The notes under the pieces were generated by a model. That model made no database searches and was not told where the DNA came from. It was given only the letters and a program-made list of their open reading frames with translations. From contig JAKIYJ010000054.1 in the NCBI GenBank assembly GCA_022708585.1, positions 1 to 8,386 of the forward strand: a stretch of 8,386 nt of DNA. Direction: 5' to 3'. Position 1 is the stretch's first letter. Each line of letters starts with the position of its first letter. The translations under genes and the position numbers were made by a program. Of the stretch, positions 1 through 6,658 are shown one piece after another. Source of the DNA: Bacteroidota bacterium (GTDB lineage Bacteria; Bacteroidota; Bacteroidia; Bacteroidales; JAKIYJ01).

Positions 1-1
1 T

Positions 2-1129
2 GTTGCATGGTTAATTATTAAATATACATTGCCTTTATTAACTGTATATAATTATGTATTTAAAACCTATTATCATACACAGGAATGGATGATTCCTGTC
101 GGATATGGAATTATTATTATTCAACAAATATTTTATTTAATTGAATGCAAAAAAAAGTTAATTAAACAAAATAATATTATTGATTATCTGACTTTTTCAA
201 CATTTTTTCCAAAACTTATTGCAGGACCCCTCATATCATACACCGATTTTACTTCACAGTTTACAAAAGATTCTTTAAAAGTTAACTATAAAAATATTGC
301 ATCTGCTCTTTTCGTCATTTTTTATTGTCTGTTTCTGAAAGTAGTATTTGCAGATACCTTTTCAAATATAGTCAAAAATGGCTTTGATTCACAATCGCTA
401 AATTTTGTGCAGGCTTGGGTGGTTGCATTATGTAACACTTTCAATATTTTTTTTGATATTTATGCATATTCAGGTATGGCAGCAGGCATTGCTTTATTAT
501 TCAATATAAAATTGCCAGATAATTTTAATTCACCATTCAAAGCTCAAAATATTAAAGACTTCTGGCAAAGATGGCATATTACCTTTACAAGTTTTTTTAT
601 AAATAATATTGCAAAACCTTTAACCAGAAAAAGAAAAAATATCTTTACCTGTTCAATAGCCTTACTTTTTACATTTGTTATAATGGGAATATGGCATAAA
701 ATGAATATTCAGTTTGTTTTGTGGGGATTATTAAATGCATTGGCTATTATAGCATTTTTGATGTTTAAAAATTTAAAAATTCCTAAAATTATAAGATTTA
801 TTTTTATGTTTGTTTTTTTAAACTTTACCTGGTTGCTTTTTACTGCCAATGGACTTTCACAGGCACTTACTGTTGCCGAAGGTATGTTAAGTATAAAAAG
901 CATTTTTATATATTATAATGAATTTTATATACTCTGGCCCATAAAAGCAAATTTCATTATTGTAATTCTCCTGATTGTAAGCTGGTTCATTGCAAGAAAA
1001 ATTAAAAATACAAAAAACATAATTGAATCTTTTAAACCTTCACTGCTAAACTTGTGTTTACTTGTACTCTTTATAGCAATAAGTTTATTGTTCAATAAAG
1101 AAAATCCTTTTATTTATTATGGCTTCTAA
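2..1129 (+). CDS. MBOAT family membrane O-acyltransferase (AlgI-like), 5' truncated
   Basis: This is the C-terminal 375 residues of a polytopic inner-membrane acyltransferase of the MBOAT family, which transfers acyl (usually acetyl) groups to extracellular sugars, as AlgI does for alginate. The frame is open from the first complete codon at base 2, so the true start lies upstream; the TTG at 29 is not a credible start. Family landmarks appear in order: IPVGYGIIIIQQIFYLIE, FFPKLIAGPLI, the YSGMAAG helix, LPDNFNSPF, FWQRWHIT (His codon at 575), MGIWHK (conserved MBOAT His, codon at 695), TWLLFTANG and the C-terminal FIYYGF, which resembles the FIYFQF ending of many homologues. About eight or nine hydrophobic segments are visible. 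The loop between the two histidines is shorter than usual, lacking the 'PLGG' stretch. The gene overlaps the next one by 11 bases. The acyl acceptor cannot be read from sequence. The family call is firm; the substrate is inference. Confidence 0.92.
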   Translation, partial: VAWLIIKYTLPLLTVYNYVFKTYYHTQEWMIPVGYGIIIIQQIFYLIECKKKLIKQNNIIDYLTFSTFFPKLIAGPLISYTDFTSQFTKDSLKVNYKNIASALFVIFYCLFLKVVFADTFSNIVKNGFDSQSLNFVQAWVVALCNTFNIFFDIYAYSGMAAGIALLFNIKLPDNFNSPFKAQNIKDFWQRWHITFTSFFINNIAKPLTRKRKNIFTCSIALLFTFVIMGIWHKMNIQFVLWGLLNALAIIAFLMFKNLKIPKIIRFIFMFVFLNFTWLLFTANGLSQALTVAEGMLSIKSIFIYYNEFYILWPIKANFIIVILLIVSWFIARKIKNTKNIIESFKPSLLNLCLLVLFIAISLLFNKENPFIYYGF

Positions 1130-3122
1130 ACAAAAAAATTTTTTGACAACTAAACAATTTTGTAAATATGCAATAGCAATTACTGTAATATTATTTTTAT
1201 TATCGATAGATTATAAAAATTCAAATATATTACATTTAAATATTACGTTTAATTCATATTCAACAAATGATTTTTTTAAAAATTTAAGTAAAAAAATTTG
1301 GAAGAATGATTTAGTCGAAAAAAATCAAATAATTGAAAATTTTTCTAAAAATATTTTGAAAGATAATAATAAAATCCAATTAAAAGAAAACCTTAACGGT
1401 ATTGTTTCAAATTTACATCATAATGTTAATAAAAATAATTTTATGAGATTTTATAAAAATTATCTGAAAATACACCATAAGAAATCTAATTATACAAATA
1501 CAATTTTTGGCATTACACCAATGCATTCAATTTTTAAAATAGATAAATATGGAAATAATTTACCTGAACCAGTTAATAAAATAGAAATAAATGTTTGTAA
1601 GGGTGAATGGGAATCAACGCAAATATTAGTTGTCCCTTTTGTCGACAGTATTTATAATATTAAAATTGATATTCATGGATTGGACTTATATTATCAAGAA
1701 GTAGAATGTTTTTCAGGTGAGTACGCATACTGTGATAACAGTGCGTATCCTGGTGTTAAAGAAGGATGGTTTGCCGATCCACTGGCTCCAGCTGAAATTG
1801 ATACACTCCAAAAAAATTTATTAAGATTCAAATTTTCTCCAAACCTGTCTATGATTAAAGCAGGAGAAAGTAAGTCTTTCTGGCTTAATTATCATATACC
1901 TGATAATGTTAATGCTGGTAAATATAATTTTGAAATCATTGTAAGTGCTCAAGCAGATAATAATACTACTAAATATGAAAAAATTAACGTTTCTCTCAAT
2001 GTTTTTGACTTTGCTATCCCTGATGTAATGCACCTTAAAACTGCCTTCTCTTTCGACAAAAATATGTTTTTAAAATATTATAATATTGATAAAATATCTA
2101 AAAAAATTGATAGAGAACATTACACATTTTTTTTGAAATATCATCTTAATCCAACTTCACTGTATACTGATATTTCAAATTCATACCCTCCACTTAACGA
2201 CTGGAAATGGTGTATAGAAAATGGAACTGATTTTTTAAATCTCGGATATCTAAATTATATACCCGAAAACGATACTGACAAATTGAACAGATTAAAATCG
2301 AATTTAATAGATAAAATTAATTATCTCGAAGCAAATAATATTCTTCAATATGCTTATGTATATGGTTTTGATGAAGTTACTAAAAATGATTATCCCAAAT
2401 TGAAGAAAATGGTAAAATTGTTACATAATATTGATAACAGGATTCCTTTTGTTTGTACCACTCAACCAGTTGATGATTTAAAAGGTTTTGTTGATATATG
2501 GGTAAGTTTAACAAGCAATTTTTCGGAAACAACAAGGACATACAGCAAAAATGAAAGATTGTGGTGGTATGTGTGTTGCCTGCCTTATTATCCTTATGCA
2601 AACTTCTTTATAGAATATTCGGCAATTGCTCCACGTATAATTTTCTGGCAGGCAAGCAAATATAATATTGAGGGGTTTCTGTACTATTTAATAAACTCCT
2701 GGACTTATAACGATAATGTTAAGAATTTAACTTTTGAAAAAAATCCTTTTGTTTATGAAATTAAACAAGGAAAAAGATGGCCTGATATACCCTGGTCGGG
2801 ACATTCTTTCAGATGGAATGAAGGACAGAAATTTTATAATGGAGATGGTCAATTAATTTATCCTGGCAAGGATATGAAACTTTGCCCTTCTATACGTCTT
2901 ATTAATATAAGAGATGGTATAGAAGATTACGAATGTTTATATCAAATAAAATTATTAATAGATAAATATAAAAAGAAAAATGATAAAAATAAAGTTAAAA
3001 AATTAAATGATTTTTTGAATAAAGCTTATGAATTAGTACCTTCATATAGTGAATATATTGATAATCCTGATAAATTGTTAAAATTAAAGAAAGAGGCATT
3101 AATCATACTGTCCCAATATTAA
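1119..3122 (+). CDS. Membrane-anchored GH123/DUF4091-like glycoside hydrolase
   Basis: This 667-residue protein is probably exported. Residues 1-13 are basic, 14-30 form one hydrophobic helix with no lipobox cysteine or clear cleavage site after it, and 31-125 are a Lys/Asn-rich linker. Residues ~128-300 look like the N-terminal beta-sandwich of the GH123/DUF4091 group (KGEWESTQILVVP; a DPLAP segment; VFDFAIP leading into the barrel). Residues ~305-545 match the catalytic barrel, with YVYGFDEV placing an Asp-Glu pair at D418-E419. In GH123 beta-N-acetylgalactosaminidases such a pair drives substrate-assisted hydrolysis. YNIEGFLYYLINSW and the C-terminal GDGQLIYPG and PSIRLINIRDGIEDYECL (to about 608) are DUF4091 hallmarks. 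Residues 609-667 are a charged helical tail. The ATG lies inside the end of the MBOAT gene, suggesting translational coupling and action on the same glycan. Base composition is visibly poorer in GC than lysS. GalNAc specificity is not established; another beta-hexosaminide is possible. Confidence 0.82.
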   Translation: MASKQKNFLTTKQFCKYAIAITVILFLLSIDYKNSNILHLNITFNSYSTNDFFKNLSKKIWKNDLVEKNQIIENFSKNILKDNNKIQLKENLNGIVSNLHHNVNKNNFMRFYKNYLKIHHKKSNYTNTIFGITPMHSIFKIDKYGNNLPEPVNKIEINVCKGEWESTQILVVPFVDSIYNIKIDIHGLDLYYQEVECFSGEYAYCDNSAYPGVKEGWFADPLAPAEIDTLQKNLLRFKFSPNLSMIKAGESKSFWLNYHIPDNVNAGKYNFEIIVSAQADNNTTKYEKINVSLNVFDFAIPDVMHLKTAFSFDKNMFLKYYNIDKISKKIDREHYTFFLKYHLNPTSLYTDISNSYPPLNDWKWCIENGTDFLNLGYLNYIPENDTDKLNRLKSNLIDKINYLEANNILQYAYVYGFDEVTKNDYPKLKKMVKLLHNIDNRIPFVCTTQPVDDLKGFVDIWVSLTSNFSETTRTYSKNERLWWYVCCLPYYPYANFFIEYSAIAPRIIFWQASKYNIEGFLYYLINSWTYNDNVKNLTFEKNPFVYEIKQGKRWPDIPWSGHSFRWNEGQKFYNGDGQLIYPGKDMKLCPSIRLINIRDGIEDYECLYQIKLLIDKYKKKNDKNKVKKLNDFLNKAYELVPSYSEYIDNPDKLLKLKKEALIILSQY

Positions 3123-3208
3123 ATGATTTTATTTTGATGGTTATTAAGAAATTTGCCATTATGATATTTATATTTATGTTAACCAACATTATAAATAAAA
3201 ATATATCT

Positions 3209-3216
3209 TAATTTTG
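3209..3216 (+). promoter_or_regulatory. Bacteroidetes-type -7 box (TAATTTTG) for rbfA
   Basis: TAATTTTG matches the TAnnTTTG -7 element of the Bacteroidetes primary sigma factor. It ends five bases before the GTG start of rbfA, so transcription would begin at or within a few bases of the start codon, giving a leaderless or nearly leaderless mRNA. No TTG/TTTG -33 element is visible at the usual spacing, so the call rests on the -7 match and its position. The rest of the 99-base gap holds only AT-rich sequence with no convincing terminator. Confidence 0.55.
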
Positions 3217-3221
3217 CACCT

Positions 3222-3560
3222 GTGAAAAATATACGACAAAACAAAATTTCATCACTTGTTCAACGCAGTTTGAGCGAAATATTTCTTGCCGAAAATTCTA
3301 ATTTGTTCGACGATGCTATGATTTCGGTTACCAAAGTTTATGTTACACGCGATTTGTCGCTGGCAAGAATATATATAAGCATATATAAAACTGACAATAA
3401 AGATGAAGTATTTAAAAAAGTTTCAGAAAACAAATCTTATATTCGTAAATTATTGGGATTGCGTATTGGAAAACAAATACGTTTTATCCCACAACTTGAG
3501 TTTTACATAGATGATTCTCTTGATTATATCGAAAATATAGAAAAATTGCTTAAAAAATAA
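3222..3560 (+). CDS. rbfA: Ribosome-binding factor A (RbfA)
   Basis: RbfA is a small cytoplasmic KH-like protein that binds the 30S subunit and assists late 16S rRNA maturation and cold adaptation. The 112-residue length is normal for the family. The N-terminus (RQNKISSLVQRSLSEIF), the central VTKVYVTRDLSLARIYISIY strand-helix, and the C-terminal RIGKQIRFIPQLEFYIDDSLDYIENIEKLL are all characteristic, especially the DDSLDYIE motif. The GTG at 3222 is chosen because an in-frame TAA lies at 3192-3194, no ATG intervenes, and the next internal Met (residue 33) would remove the first helix of the fold. It is the first gene of a likely two-gene unit, 16 bases ahead of the permease. A -7 box ends five bases before the start, so the transcript may have essentially no leader. 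Product identity is secure; the leaderless start is inference. Confidence 0.95.
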   Translation: MKNIRQNKISSLVQRSLSEIFLAENSNLFDDAMISVTKVYVTRDLSLARIYISIYKTDNKDEVFKKVSENKSYIRKLLGLRIGKQIRFIPQLEFYIDDSLDYIENIEKLLKK

Positions 3561-3576
3561 CCAATTATCAGACAAA

Positions 3577-4797
3577 TTGAATTTTCCTTTTTATATAGCA
3601 CGGCGTTACTTATTTTCAAAAAAATCACATAACATTATTAATGTTATTTCTTTTATCTCTGTGCTTGGAGTTTGTATTGTGAGCCTTGCCTTAATTGTTG
3701 TACTTTCAGTCTTTAACGGTTTTGAAGATGTAGTGATTAAAATGTATAATTCCTTTAATCCTGATTTGGAAATTAAGATAAATAAAGGTAAAACTTTTGA
3801 TGAATCTGTTATTGATAACATTAAAAATGTAGAAGGCGTAGCCTGGATTACAAAAGTTGTTGAAGAAAATGCATTATTAGAATATAAGGGACGGCAACAT
3901 ATTGCCACTATTAAGGGAGTTAGCCCAGAGTTTAGCAAAACATCAACTATTGATACTGCTATAATTGAAGGAGATTTTATACTTGAAAAGGACAATAGAA
4001 ATTATGCCGTAGCAGGACAGGGAATAGCTTATTTTCTTGATATTAGATTATCAGATTTTATTGAACCTTTAAAAGTTTATGTTCCTAAAAGAGATATTAA
4101 TTTTTCATTAAGTCCTGACAAGGCTTTTAATAATGCAAGTATTTTCCCATCAGGAATATTTTCGGTTCAACAGGAATTTGATACTAAATACCTGATTGTT
4201 CCTTTACAATTTGCACGTAAAATAATGGATTACTCATCCGAAGTCACTTCGCTTGAAATAGCTTTGCATAAAAATGTAAATAAAAAAAAAGTACAGCAGG
4301 AAATTCAAAAAATACTGGGAAATGATTTTTCGGTTAAAGATAGATTTCAACAACAGGCTTTATTGTATAAAATTATGAAAACTGAAAAATGGGCAATATT
4401 CTTGATTCTGACTTTTATTTTAATAATTGCTACTACTGGTATTATTGGCTCTTTAATTATGTTGATTGTTGATAAAAAAGATGATATTGCAGTATTAATG
4501 AGTATGGGCACTCCAATAAAGATTATTAAACGTGTTTTTATAACCGAAGGACTGATGATTGTGGGTATTGGAGCGTTGACAGGAATAATTTTAGGTACTC
4601 TATTATGCCTGCTTCAAATGAAATATGGATTTGTTAAATTAGGCACAACTGGCACTTTTGTTATTGATGCTTATCCAGTTAAAATTAAAATTATTGATTT
4701 TATATTTTCAATTTTTACTATATTATTAATAGGTTTTATCTCTATATGCATACCTGTTAGTCGTATATCTCCAAAATATATTGATAAACAATTATAA
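3577..4797 (+). CDS. LolC/LolE-like ABC transporter permease (FtsX/MacB family)
   Basis: This 406-residue inner-membrane protein has the four-helix plan of LolC/LolE permeases, which work with a LolD-type ATPase to release lipoproteins from the inner membrane. One helix lies at ~22-46 (VISFISVLGVCIVSLALIVVLSVFNGFE), followed by a periplasmic MacB-type domain at ~47-265. Three helices follow at ~271-298, ~318-346 and ~370-395. The segment EKWAIFLILTFILIIA, then IIGSLIMLIVDKKDDIAVLMSMG, is typical of the family, the latter being the coupling region that contacts the ATPase. TTG at 3577 is the only plausible start: no upstream in-frame ATG exists before the rbfA stop, and the encoded MNFPFYIARRYLFSKKSHN fits the family N-terminus. 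No ATPase gene is present in the window. Linkage behind rbfA is, from general knowledge, common in Bacteroidetes. The family is secure; the lipoprotein role is inferred from similarity. Confidence 0.9.
   Translation: MNFPFYIARRYLFSKKSHNIINVISFISVLGVCIVSLALIVVLSVFNGFEDVVIKMYNSFNPDLEIKINKGKTFDESVIDNIKNVEGVAWITKVVEENALLEYKGRQHIATIKGVSPEFSKTSTIDTAIIEGDFILEKDNRNYAVAGQGIAYFLDIRLSDFIEPLKVYVPKRDINFSLSPDKAFNNASIFPSGIFSVQQEFDTKYLIVPLQFARKIMDYSSEVTSLEIALHKNVNKKKVQQEIQKILGNDFSVKDRFQQQALLYKIMKTEKWAIFLILTFILIIATTGIIGSLIMLIVDKKDDIAVLMSMGTPIKIIKRVFITEGLMIVGIGALTGIILGTLLCLLQMKYGFVKLGTTGTFVIDAYPVKIKIIDFIFSIFTILLIGFISICIPVSRISPKYIDKQL
3629..3647. repeat. Perfect 9-bp inverted repeat with 1-base centre inside the permease gene
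   Basis: ATAACATTA, one central T, then TAATGTTAT form a perfect 19-base interrupted palindrome about 50 bases downstream of the TTG start. It encodes the His-Asn-Ile-Ile-Asn-Val-Ile stretch at residues 18-24 (flanking bases included), a region where the family is conserved. The symmetry may therefore be a by-product of AT-rich codons rather than a binding site. Confidence 0.4.
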
Positions 4798-4900
4798 ATT
4801 TCATATAAATTACAATTATTATTTGTCTACTTTTCATTTGATGTATTTTGAATCGAAATAATATCTTGTATATAAAAAATGTATGTTTATTAAACTAATT

Positions 4901-4908
4901 TATCTTTG
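4901..4908 (+). promoter_or_regulatory. Bacteroidetes-type -7 box (TATCTTTG) for lysS
   Basis: TATCTTTG fits the TAnnTTTG consensus and sits 13 bases before the lysS ATG at 4922, implying a leader of roughly 8-10 bases. It overlaps the codons that would encode an N-terminal extension from the ATG at 4883, which argues that 4922 is the true start. No -33 TTG lies at the expected distance; the nearest, at 4866, is too far away. The rest of the 124-base gap (4798-4921) shows no hairpin or small gene that I can support. Confidence 0.55.
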
Positions 4909-4921
4909 CAAAAAAAATTTT

Positions 4922-6640
4922 ATGATAGAAGAATTAAGCGAACAAGAGATAATAAGAAGAGAATCTCTTGAAGAATTAAAAAAACTGGGCATTGATCCAT
5001 ATCCTGTCGAGTCGTATGAAGTAAATACGGATACAAAAGAAATTCTGAACAAATATCCGACCGATAATACTCTTTTTCAGAATGTTCAAATTGCCGGGCG
5101 TATTATGAGTCGAAGAATTATGGGTGCTGCTTCATTTGCTGAATTACAGGATTCATCGGGCAGAATACAGATTTATTTTAAACGCGATGATATCTGTCCG
5201 GGCGAAGATAAAACTATGTACAATGTGGTTTTCAAAAAATTACTTGATATTGGTGATATTATTGGAGTTAAAGGATATGTTTTTATCACTCAAATGGGTG
5301 AAATAACTATACATGTCAAAGAATTTAAACTGCTAAGTAAATGTTTAAGAGTATTACCTGTTGTAAAAGAAAAAGACAATGCTGTTTATGATGCTTTTTT
5401 AGACCCTGAACAAAGATACAGACAACGCTATGTTGATTTGATTGTTAATCCTCGTATTAAGGATGTTTTTATCAAAAGAACTGCTATTGTGAACTCGATG
5501 CGTCAATACTTGAACAATAAAGGTTATTTAGAAGTTGAAACTCCTATTTTGCAACCATTATACGGAGGAGCGACTGCAAGACCTTTTAAAACTTATCATA
5601 ATGCCTTAAATATGCCATTGTACCTCCGCATTGCAAATGAACTGTATCTCAAAAGACTTATTGTAGGCGGTTTCAATGGAGTATTTGAATTCTCCAAAGA
5701 TTTTAGAAATGAAGGAATAGACCGTTTTCATAATCCTGAATTTACTCAAATGGAACTTTATGTTGCCTTTAAGGATTATATATGGATGATGGAACTTGTA
5801 GAAGAAATGGTAGAAAAAATAGTGTTGGACCTTTATGGAACAACAAAAGTAACTTATGGAGAAAAAATTATTGATTTCAAACGACCATGGCAAAGGTATA
5901 CTATGTATGAAATTATTAATAGATATATTAATGTTGATATTTCTCAAATGGATGAATATCAATTAAAAGATGTAGCCCGAAATTTTAATGTCCCTATTGA
6001 TGAAACAATGGGTAAAGGTAAAATTATTGACCGTATTTTTGGTGAATGCTGTGAACCCAATCTTATTCAGCCTGTTTTTATTACTGATTACCCTGTCGAA
6101 ATGTCTCCATTGGCAAAAAAACATCGTAGTAAACCAGGATTGGTAGAACGTTTTGAAGCTATATGTAATGGAAAGGAAATATGTAATGCTTTTAGTGAAC
6201 TCAATGATCCTATTGATCAAAGAGAACGATTTGAAGCACAACTTGAACTTGGTAAACGTGGTGATGATGAATCTATGCTTTTGGATGAAGATTTTTTAAG
6301 ATCTCTGGAATATGGTATGCCACCTGCTGCCGGATTAGGCATTGGTATAGATCGTCTCGCAATGATAATGACAGATTCTCCTTCAATACAGGATGTAATA
6401 TTTTTTCCTCAAATGAGACCCGAAAAAAAACAAATAGATAATAATAATGATGAGGAATTCATAGAACTGGGTATACCTCAACAATGGATAGATATTTTAC
6501 ATAAAGCAGGATACCATAATGCATCTTCAATTAAAAATACAAACCCTGCCGCAATTTTTAATGATTTATGTAGAATTAAAAAGAAATTAAAAATTGAAGA
6601 TAATCTGCCCTCAATTGAAGAAATAAAAAAATGGATGTAA
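4922..6640 (+). CDS. lysS: Lysyl-tRNA synthetase, class II
   Basis: LysRS charges tRNA-Lys with lysine using ATP in the cytoplasm. From the ATG at 4922 it has 572 residues. An OB-fold anticodon-binding domain spans ~53-140 (VQIAGRIMSRRIMGAASFAELQDSSG). The class II core follows: motif 1 around 190-212 with YGGATARPF at 214-222, motif 2 FRNEG (261-265) leading into HNPEFTQMELY, the EICNAFSELNDP segment at 419-430, and motif 3 GLGIGIDRLAM at 471-481. The core ends near FFPQMRP (~500). A tail of about 70 residues follows, with a GIPQQWIDILHKAGY helical segment and a terminal PSIEEIKKW; to my knowledge such extensions are common in Bacteroidetes LysRS. An in-frame ATG at 4883 would add 13 residues unlike the family and overlapping the -7 box, so it was rejected. 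The gene runs alone and converges on the carboxyltransferase gene. Confidence 0.97.
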   Translation: MIEELSEQEIIRRESLEELKKLGIDPYPVESYEVNTDTKEILNKYPTDNTLFQNVQIAGRIMSRRIMGAASFAELQDSSGRIQIYFKRDDICPGEDKTMYNVVFKKLLDIGDIIGVKGYVFITQMGEITIHVKEFKLLSKCLRVLPVVKEKDNAVYDAFLDPEQRYRQRYVDLIVNPRIKDVFIKRTAIVNSMRQYLNNKGYLEVETPILQPLYGGATARPFKTYHNALNMPLYLRIANELYLKRLIVGGFNGVFEFSKDFRNEGIDRFHNPEFTQMELYVAFKDYIWMMELVEEMVEKIVLDLYGTTKVTYGEKIIDFKRPWQRYTMYEIINRYINVDISQMDEYQLKDVARNFNVPIDETMGKGKIIDRIFGECCEPNLIQPVFITDYPVEMSPLAKKHRSKPGLVERFEAICNGKEICNAFSELNDPIDQRERFEAQLELGKRGDDESMLLDEDFLRSLEYGMPPAAGLGIGIDRLAMIMTDSPSIQDVIFFPQMRPEKKQIDNNNDEEFIELGIPQQWIDILHKAGYHNASSIKNTNPAAIFNDLCRIKKKLKIEDNLPSIEEIKKWM

Positions 6641-6658
6641 TTTATTTATAATGTATTA

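Noticed and set aside
29..31. TTG as the start of the acyltransferase gene
   Set aside because: The frame is open back to base 2 and the MBOAT N-terminal helices are missing, so the gene simply enters the window from upstream.
3176..3189. Small stem-loop ATGTT-AACC-AACAT upstream of rbfA as a terminator
   Set aside because: The stem has only five pairs, mostly A/T, and no U-run follows; expected by chance in AT-rich DNA.
3606..3995. 129-codon reading frame on the minus strand inside the permease gene
   Set aside because: It lies wholly opposite a well-conserved gene and its translation shows no recognisable domain, so it is a shadow frame.
4843..4849. TATTTTG as an additional upstream promoter for lysS
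   Set aside because: It is one base short of the TAnnTTTG spacing, and the better match at 4901 sits at a more typical distance from the start.
4883..4921. N-terminal extension of LysRS from ATG 4883
   Set aside because: It overlaps a good -7 box and encodes residues unlike LysRS N-termini; ATG 4922 gives the expected beginning.
5606..6241. Two minus-strand reading frames opposite lysS
   Set aside because: They are antisense to the conserved LysRS core and look like low-complexity shadow translations rich in Phe, Ile and Asn.
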